From NCBI RefSeq assembly GCF_025567625.1, contig NZ_JAOQJC010000014.1, positions 62,001 through 126,000 on the forward strand: DNA of 64,000 nucleotides. The letters run 5' to 3'. How positions within the stretch are numbered: the stretch's first letter is position 1; every line of letters starts with the position of its first letter. The translations under genes and the position numbers were made by a program. Origin of the DNA: Paenibacillus sp. J5C2022 (GTDB lineage: Bacteria > Bacillota > Bacilli > Paenibacillales > Paenibacillaceae). Under the pieces are notes generated by a model. The model ran no database searches. It was not told the origin of the DNA and saw nothing but the letters and a program-made list of their open reading frames with translations. This document shows, in pieces, positions 9,798 to 18,840 of this stretch.

Positions 9798-12700
9798 TCG
9801 GATCCTCCCATAGCTCCAACTGCTCCAGCTGACTCATTACCAAGCTCTCCGCCTTGGAGAGCGGCGCAACCTGCCGCGGTGGTAGTTCAGTTTTTCTACG
9901 ACCATCCCACTCATAATTAAGTACGGTGACATGCTTCGCGTTATTCGGGCGAATGATCTCCGATATGCCGAGAGCAGAGATAGTCTCATAATCACCCCAC
10001 AGCACTTGAGAGTTGATAATGAAATTAAAATCAAGCTTTTCAATCAGCCCAAACATGTCGGCAATGTTCTCACTATCGACTCCAGCAAAGGCCTCATCCA
10101 TTGAAATAATATACGGCGCTTCAGGGCTGGCTTCACTATAACGGGAAAATATCGCCGCAAAAAGAGGGATATACATAGCTAATGCCCGTTCGCCGCCGCT
10201 AAGTGCCAAATAAGCGTCCTTCGTCAACTCTTTTTCTTTATCCTCACCCTTCTTTATGAACAACTTGAACTCGAACCATTTACGGTAATCCAGCACTTCC
10301 TGCATGACATCTTCCATGCTTTTATCTTTATGCGCTTCCGAACTGTCCATAATCGCTTTGACCTCAGCGATCTTGGCATTGAAGTGATTCGTCAACTTTC
10401 GGTAATCGGTCTCACGCAATGTCTCAGGATCTTTCTGGAGTAATGAAACAAGCTCCCTAGATGGCAATTCATCTGGGTTCTTGGATTTGCGTGGATTCCA
10501 TTCCAACCGTAGCTTCAATCCGCTCGATACCACGCGTTCCGCCATGAGTTGATTGATTTCGTCCTTCCATAAGCTGGTCTGTAGCATTAATTCCCGAATC
10601 CGTTCGCCGACGTTATTGTAAATGATCTCCTTAAACACGTTTTCATTCTGCTCAGTGATCATTTCCTCTATCGCCATGACTTCCTTCTCAACGTACAGCT
10701 TAAGCTCTTGCGGCGTGACAGCTCGTCCCTCCAAGTTCAAAGACAGGTACACTCGGGTAGTAGAAGCTTCCAGCTTATCAATTTCAAATTGAAGTGATTC
10801 GCCTACCGCATTTGGCATTTGTACTTCGGCAGTCCGCTCAGACCACAGTGGTGAGTAGTTCATGAGACCGCGTGTCATAGCATGGTATGCATCAGAAAGC
10901 TTGTCTCTTTTCCCCATGACATGAGCTCGGTTATTGGAGGAATCGGTGTAGATGATATCCTGCGCCGCCCCGATCAGTTGATTGTAATCGAAAGGCTGTC
11001 CTACAATCTGCATCTCCATCTCGAATAAACGCTCGCGAGCATCGTACAATGAGGCATAAAAGTCCTGGTGGCGTTTAAAGCGACTAACGTTCTCCTTTAA
11101 CTGCCCAGTTTCTCCTTCTGCTCTCGTCCGTTCTTCAACCAATGCGACATTTTCTTTAGGAATCTTTGTAAGCCGGTCATCGACCAGCGCAATCTGATCA
11201 TCGATTTGATCACCATCTAGCGCGATCAGCGCTTCTTTCATTCCCTTGACTTGCGCGGCGAGCAAGTCTCGCTGTTTTTTGGCGCGAAGCACCTCTTCAT
11301 GAGCCTCCTGAGCATCCGCCTCCGCCTGTTCGACCGCCATAAATTGCTGCTCTGCTGTTGTTCGCCTATTGATCAGGTCTTTACAGAGGTCACGCAGTTG
11401 ATTTAACGTCACGCTATAGTGATCGATCGCTTCCATGAGGTTCTGGTATGCGCTCACTCGAAGCGCTATTTTTCGTCCGCGAGAGAGCTCTTCACGTTTC
11501 ACCTGAAGCGCACGAAGACGCTCAATCTGCTGCTGCAACAAAGCAAGTTGCTCATTTTCTTGTTCCTGCAAAAACTGTATACGATCGTGCAGTCTCTTGT
11601 CTTTGTCGTGGAGTTCCACGATGTCGTTCATGGATGGGAACGATCTGTTTTCTTGTGTTAATGTCGAGACACGACGGCTGAGTTGCTCACTTTGTCCCAA
11701 AAGCTGATGTTTCTGTTCCTCTAGCTCTTCGAGTTCCTTTGTAAGCTGTTCGAGAAGAAAAAGGCGGTACAAGCGACGTGACTCTTTCCCTATAAACCTG
11801 GAAGCGCTCGTTGGAACAGCGGCACCTGTGACAATGCCATGCCGATAGGCTCCCGTAGTTGTAACATAAGGCTCCTGCATCTGCGGTATAACGGCAATTC
11901 CCGCCAATACTGCCTCGATTTCAGATGCTGCAATATCTACACCTTCAACAGAGACGGGCCTCAGATATTTTCGTAACGTTTCGACGTTCGTAAGCGGCGC
12001 ACTTGGCTGCAAAACGGTATCGTTCTCGGTGATCACATGCGTATAAGAAGTTGAAACGATCAGACTGTCGAGCACCCCCATTTCAGCGAGTGATGCTTCT
12101 ATGCGTTCCCGTTCTTCTCCGTCAACGCCTTCAACAAAATCAACTGCCTCGTAAAAAGGCACAAAGGGCACGCCCGCCATCTGCAACTTCTCTCTGACGT
12201 GGACCGTCTCTGGTCTCCGCGTTTCTGGCTCAGGGTCACGCTTGTCGGTGATTGCTTTTTTCTCCTGTTCTTTTCGATTGATCTCCTCTTGGATTCGTTT
12301 AAGACCGTTTTTTGCCTCAAGCTGTTGGATCGTCAGTTCCTGTTTGCGCTGTTCGTATCCGTCCTGAATTATTTGGCTCACATCGGTCGGCAGGGTTCCT
12401 TCGAAGAGCAGCCCTGTCGCATTCATGATTCGCTCGGTTTCATCCCCATTCAGCACGTATTCTTCGTTCTGATGCGACCATGCATGGATGCATGCGTCCA
12501 ATGTTTCAATGCTTTCCTCCAAGGCCTCCTCGTTTTGCCGTTTTGCCTCTTCCTCGGTTTTCTTCGTTACCTTTACCTTTTCGAGAGCATCTTTTGCGCC
12601 ATCAACTTGCACCTGCTGGTCCACTTCCTGCTGTAATACTTGAAGAATCGTGCGCGATACATCCGTATGGTTTTTGAGTCGATCCCGCCACTGGTCTACC

Positions 12701-13998
12701 GCCATAAGAACCGTTTCATTCTCAAGCAGTGTGGAAGCCTGCATTTGTAACTGTTCATGTTCGGTAAAATCGATCTCTTCTGCGACACTGGCAAGTTCAT
12801 CGAGCCTACTCATTGTGTCCTTCTTGATTCGTGCTACCTCATCCGTTAGATCGCGGAGCTTTGTGCGCGCTTCGCGCTCACGGGCATCTTTAGTACTTTT
12901 TGCGTCTTTACGGCTAACTACCGTTCTCTCACTCTCATCTAGCTCCCGCGCTTTCTGCTGCAGGTCCCGCTTTGTTTTGAACGCGTCGGAATCTCGCATA
13001 CGTTCCAGCTTTTCTTTCAGTTGCTGTTCTTCCTTGTGTAGCTCTTGTACATGCAAAATGAGCTCGGCGTGCCGCGCCTCTGCCCGCTTGAGCTCATTTA
13101 AGGTTTTATTGATCGAGCGCTCGGCTTCTTGCCATTTTCCGCGGGCTTCAAGAAGCTCTTCCGCCTTTTTGGCCAACATGGCCTCATTATAATCGTCATA
13201 CGCCTTTGCAATTGCCGTAGCATGAGCCAACTCCTGTTTCGTCGTTTCGAGACGCTCTTTATGCTTGTCAATGTTTTGAATCGTTTCCGCGAGCGCTGTC
13301 AAATCATCGAGCGCAATCTCCGCCTGAGAGTCCTCCAAAATCTCATAAATACGCTCTGGTTTTAAATCATTCGACAATTTCGGAGTGCGTATCGTAACAA
13401 TGAGCTTTACTAAATCATAAAAGCCTTTCATGGTTTTAAACTTAAAGATCGATTGGTTGACGAGTTCGGCGTACTCTGCGTTTGTTAGGACGACTTGGCC
13501 ACAGCCCTCTTCTTCGACACGCGCAATCAGATCCTGCCGTGTGAGTGGAATCAGGATCGGTTCACCCTTCTCATTAAATCCTTCATTATAAAGAAAAAAA
13601 TCATGCCCCATGCGCCTGTTCTTAATCACAAATCCCCATGACTCCACTTTATCACTTGACGAGGTCACCTTAAGCCCAAGCCCTGTCGTGACATACTCTT
13701 CAGTGTTCCTTCGCTTGTACTCCAGGTACAGGTAACCGATGCGATCTCGTCTCTCGCCGTTCTCTCCCAGCAGATAATCAATCATTTTGCGTGACCTGGA
13801 GCCAAACGGGTCAAGCCTGGATGGCTCTTTATTGCCGTCAAGAAGTAACGGCAATAAGCTTTGCATAGTAACCGATTTCCCTGAGCCGTTTGAACCCCGC
13901 AATAACAGCTTACCACCGCGAAAATCAAATTCGCGATCATCATAGTACCAATAATTGAGCATGCCCGCTCGGGAGAGTTCATACTTATTGATTGTCAT
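9784..13998 (-). CDS. jetC: Wadjet protein JetC, SMC/MukB-like ATPase (type II)
   Basis: About 1404 aa from ATG 13998. The frame extends to 14052, but GGAGGT at 14007-14012 fits ATG 13998 (8-nt spacing), giving a 14-bp overlap with jetB. The N-terminus has RAGMLNYWYYDD and Walker A LRGSNGSGKS (residues about 33-42), characteristic of TIGR02680. The middle is hundreds of residues of coiled coil with Glu/Lys/Gln-rich heptads around a hinge. The C-terminus has the ABC signature ALSGGERALA and Walker B YIISMDEAFAGVD. It is the ATP-driven loop-extruding subunit of the Wadjet anti-plasmid complex, working with the JetA kleisin, JetB and the JetD nuclease. Confidence 0.93.
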   Translation of the reverse strand: MTINKYELSRAGMLNYWYYDDREFDFRGGKLLLRGSNGSGKSVTMQSLLPLLLDGNKEPSRLDPFGSRSRKMIDYLLGENGERRDRIGYLYLEYKRRNTEEYVTTGLGLKVTSSSDKVESWGFVIKNRRMGHDFFLYNEGFNEKGEPILIPLTRQDLIARVEEEGCGQVVLTNAEYAELVNQSIFKFKTMKGFYDLVKLIVTIRTPKLSNDLKPERIYEILEDSQAEIALDDLTALAETIQNIDKHKERLETTKQELAHATAIAKAYDDYNEAMLAKKAEELLEARGKWQEAERSINKTLNELKRAEARHAELILHVQELHKEEQQLKEKLERMRDSDAFKTKRDLQQKARELDESERTVVSRKDAKSTKDAREREARTKLRDLTDEVARIKKDTMSRLDELASVAEEIDFTEHEQLQMQASTLLENETVLMAVDQWRDRLKNHTDVSRTILQVLQQEVDQQVQVDGAKDALEKVKVTKKTEEEAKRQNEEALEESIETLDACIHAWSHQNEEYVLNGDETERIMNATGLLFEGTLPTDVSQIIQDGYEQRKQELTIQQLEAKNGLKRIQEEINRKEQEKKAITDKRDPEPETRRPETVHVREKLQMAGVPFVPFYEAVDFVEGVDGEERERIEASLAEMGVLDSLIVSTSYTHVITENDTVLQPSAPLTNVETLRKYLRPVSVEGVDIAASEIEAVLAGIAVIPQMQEPYVTTTGAYRHGIVTGAAVPTSASRFIGKESRRLYRLFLLEQLTKELEELEEQKHQLLGQSEQLSRRVSTLTQENRSFPSMNDIVELHDKDKRLHDRIQFLQEQENEQLALLQQQIERLRALQVKREELSRGRKIALRVSAYQNLMEAIDHYSVTLNQLRDLCKDLINRRTTAEQQFMAVEQAEADAQEAHEEVLRAKKQRDLLAAQVKGMKEALIALDGDQIDDQIALVDDRLTKIPKENVALVEERTRAEGETGQLKENVSRFKRHQDFYASLYDARERLFEMEMQIVGQPFDYNQLIGAAQDIIYTDSSNNRAHVMGKRDKLSDAYHAMTRGLMNYSPLWSERTAEVQMPNAVGESLQFEIDKLEASTTRVYLSLNLEGRAVTPQELKLYVEKEVMAIEEMITEQNENVFKEIIYNNVGERIRELMLQTSLWKDEINQLMAERVVSSGLKLRLEWNPRKSKNPDELPSRELVSLLQKDPETLRETDYRKLTNHFNAKIAEVKAIMDSSEAHKDKSMEDVMQEVLDYRKWFEFKLFIKKGEDKEKELTKDAYLALSGGERALAMYIPLFAAIFSRYSEASPEAPYIISMDEAFAGVDSENIADMFGLIEKLDFNFIINSQVLWGDYETISALGISEIIRPNNAKHVTVLNYEWDGRRKTELPPRQVAPLSKAESLVMSQLEQLELWEDPNEST

Positions 13999-15196
13999 CG
14001 TCATCGACCTCCAGGCCCTGCATTTTAACTGTAAACTCCCTCGGATATTCACCTGCTACCCGAACGATAGTCGGATAAAGTTCGACAGAGTAGCTCACCT
14101 CATCATAGCGGGCCAGCTTCCAATCTTCCAAAAATGCAAGCAACTCCACCGCGAGTTGCTCGGTTTCTCGAAGTCGCCAATTTTTGTGCCACCCATGACG
14201 AAACTCATCCTGAAGTTCAGTAACCCATTCATTGAATTCGTGTATTGTAATAAAAATAGAGAAGTCTGGCCGCTCGGTCATATTCAGTACTTTGCCACGT
14301 ACCAGACTGCCAAAATGAAGAGCAATCTCCGATACGGCTTTCTGATCAGGATATTCTTCGCCGGATGTTCCACGTTGCTCTGCGATTAGTAAGAGTTCTC
14401 CACGGTAGATTTCAAGCTGATAGTCTGTGTGTACTTCTATATTCTCGGCAAACGTACGCCACTGATTACTGAAATAACGCTTCTCTTCACCCGTCAGTTC
14501 ATCACGATAAACGACAGGAGAAAAAAAGAGCTTTCGATTTATTGTGTGCAAGTTCTCACGCGGTCCTGCTTCCTTCTGCTCCTTCCACCCGTCAAGAAGT
14601 AACTCTTCGGCTTTGCTGAACTCCGCAAGCGGCTTGGTAAAAAATCTAAGGTAATGCTTAGCGAGCAAAGTCGGCTGGTACAATACTTCCACTGCTTCAT
14701 CGTCACGATAGCGATCTAGGTTCCCATCCAGCCGCGAAATCAACCCTACCCGCTCCGCGTATTGCAGCGCGTCCACGAAATCGGAACGGTGCTGATGGCT
14801 TTCCCACTTCAGGGTGAATGACTCAGAATCATCGGCAAGAAAAAATGACTTGATGTAGTCCGCTGCCGTAGCAATCAAGAAGAGGTCTTCCGGCGACCGT
14901 TCTTCTAAAAACGCTAGAAATGCAGTAAATAGGCTATAGGTGTTTTTATTTTTAAAAAACTTGATCCCCATCCATGACATCGCGACATACGGAATTTTTT
15001 CTAACTTGAATAGATTGGGCGCATCGACCAGCCGATAACCGAAACGGTTGTGAAAATACTGCTGGACATATGTTTTGTTGCGTTTAATGGCGTGATATTC
15101 ATCAGGCTGTTTTGTTTTCACGATCCAGAAATTCTCCATCAATGCCGAAATGGCTACGCGAATTTCTTCTGTGATCTCCACACTATCGCTCCTCAA
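13985..15196 (-). CDS. jetB: Wadjet protein JetB, MukE-like subunit (type II)
   Basis: A 403-aa protein of the TIGR02678 kind. It begins with an EEIRVAISALMENFWIVK segment followed by residues typical of the family (a helical winged region and a KLEKIP segment). MukE/KITE-like JetB binds the JetA kleisin and regulates the JetC motor. Its start overlaps jetA by 14 bp and its end overlaps jetC by 14 bp. The C-terminus ends in an acidic EVDDDDNQ tail. Identity rests mainly on family resemblance and its fixed place between jetA and jetC. Confidence 0.88.
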   Translation of the reverse strand: MRSDSVEITEEIRVAISALMENFWIVKTKQPDEYHAIKRNKTYVQQYFHNRFGYRLVDAPNLFKLEKIPYVAMSWMGIKFFKNKNTYSLFTAFLAFLEERSPEDLFLIATAADYIKSFFLADDSESFTLKWESHQHRSDFVDALQYAERVGLISRLDGNLDRYRDDEAVEVLYQPTLLAKHYLRFFTKPLAEFSKAEELLLDGWKEQKEAGPRENLHTINRKLFFSPVVYRDELTGEEKRYFSNQWRTFAENIEVHTDYQLEIYRGELLLIAEQRGTSGEEYPDQKAVSEIALHFGSLVRGKVLNMTERPDFSIFITIHEFNEWVTELQDEFRHGWHKNWRLRETEQLAVELLAFLEDWKLARYDEVSYSVELYPTIVRVAGEYPREFTVKMQGLEVDDDDNQ

Positions 15197-16664
15197 ACTT
15201 CAGCACCAGATCGGGCAACCTGAGGATACCGTCTGTGCAAACAAGTTCAATTTTTTCCTGACTTTGCTGATGCAGGGTGTACCGCTTCCCCTGATCTGTT
15301 TGACCACGCCGCTGTTTATTGGCCATCGCTTTCCCTACCCATTCCAGCAGCGTCTTGCGCACAAAGGGATCAATGACTCCCATCTCCTTCACTGCCAGCA
15401 CGTCTGATACGATGTAAGATTCCATAATCGCCGCTTCACGTCGTCTTTCTTCCAGAATAGTCTCTGCGCGTTTCATTTCCTCTTCCCGTGATGCAGAGAC
15501 GAACGATTTTGTTTTACGCCGCTTGTAGATCCGGTTGTGCGGTGATGTCTCGAATATTATTTCATCCTGCTCCCAGATTTCCTCTTCCGTTGAATCGCTC
15601 AGCTTCTTACGACCTACTATGTGACGCGTCTGCGCAGCTCCAAAGGCGCTCGCATATAGAACATGGGCTTCATCAAGGCTCTCGCATGCCTGAAACCAGC
15701 GAGCCAGCGCCCGAAAGTCTTCTTTTCGACTACGGGTACGTCTTCGCATTTCGGATAACTGCAGGGCGTAGCGACTAAGCAGTTGAATACTTTTTTCCGT
15801 TTCGACGAGCAAATTGCTGACATCACTCTCGTCTCCGTTTGTTGTGTTGAACCAAGAGCAGAAAGCCCTCCAGTTATCCCACAGACGTTTACGATTTTTA
15901 TCAGCGTTAAACTTGGTCCCATCAATCATTGGAATAGATGCGTGGTATTCGACCAATCGATCAATGTATGCCGAAACAAACCCATCATCGATCATTCTAA
16001 TCTTGGCCGCAATGCGGTATCGTGATAAATTCATCGCACGGATAAACTTATGTAAGTAATCAACAAATTTTTCTTTGTAAACCAGGAACTCCTCAGTCTT
16101 GAAAAGCTCCTCTGCTTTTTCACTGCGTAGATGTGCTAGATAGCTTGATGCATTTCTTTTCAACTTGTCATGAAGATTCATCAAGCTAATCCATATCTCT
16201 TGGATGACCTCGTTAGTCGTCTCCCGCGCACTGACGGCTTCGAAATCAACCAAAGTCTTTAATATTCTCTCGAAATCTTTACTTTCGAGCGATCCAACCA
16301 GCGCCTCTTCCAACTCATCTGCTCTACGAAGCGTCATTTCAATTTCAATGGCAAGAGGCGTAATTTGAAACCGCAAACGCTTTTTTTTGAATTCTTCGAT
16401 CGTGAAGCCGCTTTGGCGATCCTGCCGAGACAGAACAGCCTCCCACTCTTCCAATTGCTTCATGTCCGCATATAAATCTTCCTCATGATAGTTGCCAGGA
16501 ATCACTCGGTTATTCTTTAGAAAAGCAAATATTTCTCCTATTTGCGAGTAATGCTTTAAATTCTCGTGTTGTTCCAATAAAAAACGCATGATGGAGCGGT
16601 AAATTGGAGCTTTTTTCTCTGTCGCATACTTCAATGTCCCAACGGCTTCAAACTGATATGACAC
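15183..16664 (-). CDS. jetA: Wadjet protein JetA, MukF/kleisin-like subunit (type II)
   Basis: The open frame reaches 16763, but the likely start is GTG 16664: GGGAGGAGG lies about 7 nt upstream, and the protein then begins VSYQFEAVGTLKYATEKKAP as in TIGR02677. That gives 493 aa, the usual family size. The RSIMRFLLEQHE and DMKQLEEW segments form the N-terminal winged helices, followed by a long helical region. It is the kleisin scaffold joining JetB and JetC. It is the first gene of jetABCD and starts about 190 bp after the terminator that closes the tns operon, so it probably has its own promoter there. Confidence 0.9.
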   Translation of the reverse strand: MSYQFEAVGTLKYATEKKAPIYRSIMRFLLEQHENLKHYSQIGEIFAFLKNNRVIPGNYHEEDLYADMKQLEEWEAVLSRQDRQSGFTIEEFKKKRLRFQITPLAIEIEMTLRRADELEEALVGSLESKDFERILKTLVDFEAVSARETTNEVIQEIWISLMNLHDKLKRNASSYLAHLRSEKAEELFKTEEFLVYKEKFVDYLHKFIRAMNLSRYRIAAKIRMIDDGFVSAYIDRLVEYHASIPMIDGTKFNADKNRKRLWDNWRAFCSWFNTTNGDESDVSNLLVETEKSIQLLSRYALQLSEMRRRTRSRKEDFRALARWFQACESLDEAHVLYASAFGAAQTRHIVGRKKLSDSTEEEIWEQDEIIFETSPHNRIYKRRKTKSFVSASREEEMKRAETILEERRREAAIMESYIVSDVLAVKEMGVIDPFVRKTLLEWVGKAMANKQRRGQTDQGKRYTLHQQSQEKIELVCTDGILRLPDLVLKFEER

Positions 16665-16856
16665 CGAATAGCCTCCTCCCACGTTATATCGTCCTATTAC
16701 CGAATTCCCGGTCAAATGCATGACTACATTTATTAATTTGCCTAGAATGAATAGAATCATCATAATGGTATCTAGTTCATTTTGTATGTTGTATCTTCAG
16801 CCCCATTAATACTAATTACCTAATTTATTATCCCATATTTCAATTGTTAAGTCTTG

Positions 16857-16896
16857 TAAAAAGAACCAAGCACATAAATCGCTTGGTTCTTTTTAC
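16857..16896 (-). terminator. rho-independent terminator after the tns operon
   Basis: AAAAAGAACCAAGC, a 9-nt loop and GCTTGGTTCTTTTT form a perfect stem flanked by A and T runs, so it can stop transcription on both strands. It lies just past the stop codon of the last tns gene and separates that operon from jetA. Confidence 0.85.
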
Positions 16897-16898
16897 AA

Positions 16899-18821
16899 TC
16901 AAAATGACAATACCTCTAACTGACTAATGATTCTTTCGTCCACCTCTTCTGTACTCTTCCTATACATCGGACTGAACGTTTTAATACTGTCAAGGGTGAT
17001 GACTCTCTTGTTGTATTTTTTCATTTGTTCAATAATTACAGGAAGATGACGTACCAGATAATTTTCGAATGACTCCACTTTGCATTTTAGCAATTCTGTA
17101 GTTCTTGGGAATTTTTCAGGCGCATTCTCTAAATGTTCGGTAATAATCTTGGGGGATTGAGCCAGTATTGTGTACTTTTTTATCTGCTCGGCGGGATTTG
17201 ATCTGTATAGATCATCTGCTGCTTCAGCTAATATCTTGCTGTAGTCAATATCTAACTTTGCCCAATTCTTTCGAATCCGATTTTTCTTACTAGGAGGCAA
17301 GTGTTCCTCCATCCAGTCCCGGTCGTTCTTTAACATTTTATGAAACAGATGATTATACTTTTTAGCCAACTCTGTTCTGGATAAGCCACTATTTTCTTTC
17401 AATACTGCAAGCATCTTTTCGCGATTCTTTGTTAAAAACGGGCTGCATTCTGATGCTGCAGAAACTTCGCTATTACTATCTATAGATGATCCCCACAACA
17501 TTTCAAGCGACTGCGCTATTCTCGTGTCTGATGGCGGCTCTTTAAGCCTGTTCAATGCAAGTTTTATTTGGGTTGGGCTCGTCTTTAACCTTTTGGCAAT
17601 AGCACTTTTACTTAAGCCACTTGAATGAAGATCAAATACAGTTGAATGCCACAATGGACCCATAGTCAATACCGAATAGGGCTTCTCTTTACCATGTTCG
17701 CCTATTTTCCATCTTCTTGAGAAACTAAATCCACATATCGGACAACCAAATAATCCTGAGATATATTTTCCATCATGGTCTACACGAACACATTTTTTTA
17801 TAACGCCTAATCCATATCCCTCACAAACTGGGTTATTGCAAATCCATGGCCCATTCCCAAACGGTATAGGTATAGAAAAGGCTGCTTTCTCCGATATAAA
17901 ACTTTCAACCGATCCAGATAAAAACATCATAAATAAGATATAGAATAGGATGTTTTTAACCGCCTTGCTTGAAAGAAAGAAACTGTCTGAATTAACCTGG
18001 TTTTTTATGTCAGTACTCAAGTACTCCTTTAAGCCATTGTCTTTTAGAAAATCCTCAAAGTGCTGAAAAAGTTGTTTTCTATCAACGCCACCAGAGTACT
18101 TCAGGTACCCTTTCAATCCCAATGCATTTTTCATTGTAATAAATATCTCTTCCCGTGATACCTGCTGAGAGTAACTAACCGCCTGATAAAAGTTCTTAAA
18201 GATCCGCTGTTCTATATCAAAGTTAGGGGCTGCTGCTTCCTCTTGATAATGTGAGAGATCACAACCACAATCACATTCTATGGAAGACAATAGTTTTCCA
18301 TCTTTCGCACTAGCCAATTTCTTACTACAGCTAGGACAAGCCATAATTAATTTACTGCGATGGTCTGGACAGCATTTTAAAAAGGCTAATTGATGAGCCT
18401 TATGCAAATAGACTTCACCATATTGTTCTCTGTCATTAATCATGCACTTAGGGCAATAACGTAAGTCCTCTGAAATGAGCCAATCTTGACCTCTACCCAG
18501 TAATGCAGCAATGTTGGTTTCGCCTACATTTTCTGTGATCTCTCTAACGACCATAGCTAATCGGTCACTAGGTATGAATGGTTTAACCCAGTGAAAATAG
18601 GTATGGTTAAACAAAAAATCATCCAGTGACAAAAATCCACTTGGCAGCTGATTAAACAAAAAATTCATATTGCGTGGAAATACGGTTAAACGATAGGCCT
18701 TTCTTCCAAACAAATCGGAGTTTGTAGCTGATAAGTCGCTGTTACCCGAATGCACATGGTACCTAAATATGATGGATCTGCTATCTTCATCTGGATAAAA
18801 GGTCGGAAAATACGACAACAT
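16899..18821 (-). CDS. tnsD: TnsD/TniQ-family target-selection protein 2
   Basis: A 640-aa protein starting MLSYFPTFYPDE, the conserved opening of TnsD/TniQ, with an AGAGGG site 9 nt before ATG 18821. Cys/His pairs follow the family zinc-finger order: CPKC (about 129-132), HKAHQLAFLKCCPDH, ACPSC, then later a CNNPVCEG/CPICGF ribbon. The C-terminal half carries HTH-like segments (for example LSKSAIAKRLKTSPTQI). TnsD proteins recognise a DNA target and recruit TnsC. It follows the other TnsD gene by 19 bp. Two selectors suggest two target pathways; which one reads glmS is unknown. Confidence 0.85.
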   Translation of the reverse strand: MLSYFPTFYPDEDSRSIIFRYHVHSGNSDLSATNSDLFGRKAYRLTVFPRNMNFLFNQLPSGFLSLDDFLFNHTYFHWVKPFIPSDRLAMVVREITENVGETNIAALLGRGQDWLISEDLRYCPKCMINDREQYGEVYLHKAHQLAFLKCCPDHRSKLIMACPSCSKKLASAKDGKLLSSIECDCGCDLSHYQEEAAAPNFDIEQRIFKNFYQAVSYSQQVSREEIFITMKNALGLKGYLKYSGGVDRKQLFQHFEDFLKDNGLKEYLSTDIKNQVNSDSFFLSSKAVKNILFYILFMMFLSGSVESFISEKAAFSIPIPFGNGPWICNNPVCEGYGLGVIKKCVRVDHDGKYISGLFGCPICGFSFSRRWKIGEHGKEKPYSVLTMGPLWHSTVFDLHSSGLSKSAIAKRLKTSPTQIKLALNRLKEPPSDTRIAQSLEMLWGSSIDSNSEVSAASECSPFLTKNREKMLAVLKENSGLSRTELAKKYNHLFHKMLKNDRDWMEEHLPPSKKNRIRKNWAKLDIDYSKILAEAADDLYRSNPAEQIKKYTILAQSPKIITEHLENAPEKFPRTTELLKCKVESFENYLVRHLPVIIEQMKKYNKRVITLDSIKTFSPMYRKSTEEVDERIISQLEVLSF

Positions 18822-18840
18822 AAACTTCGTCCCTCTTTCA

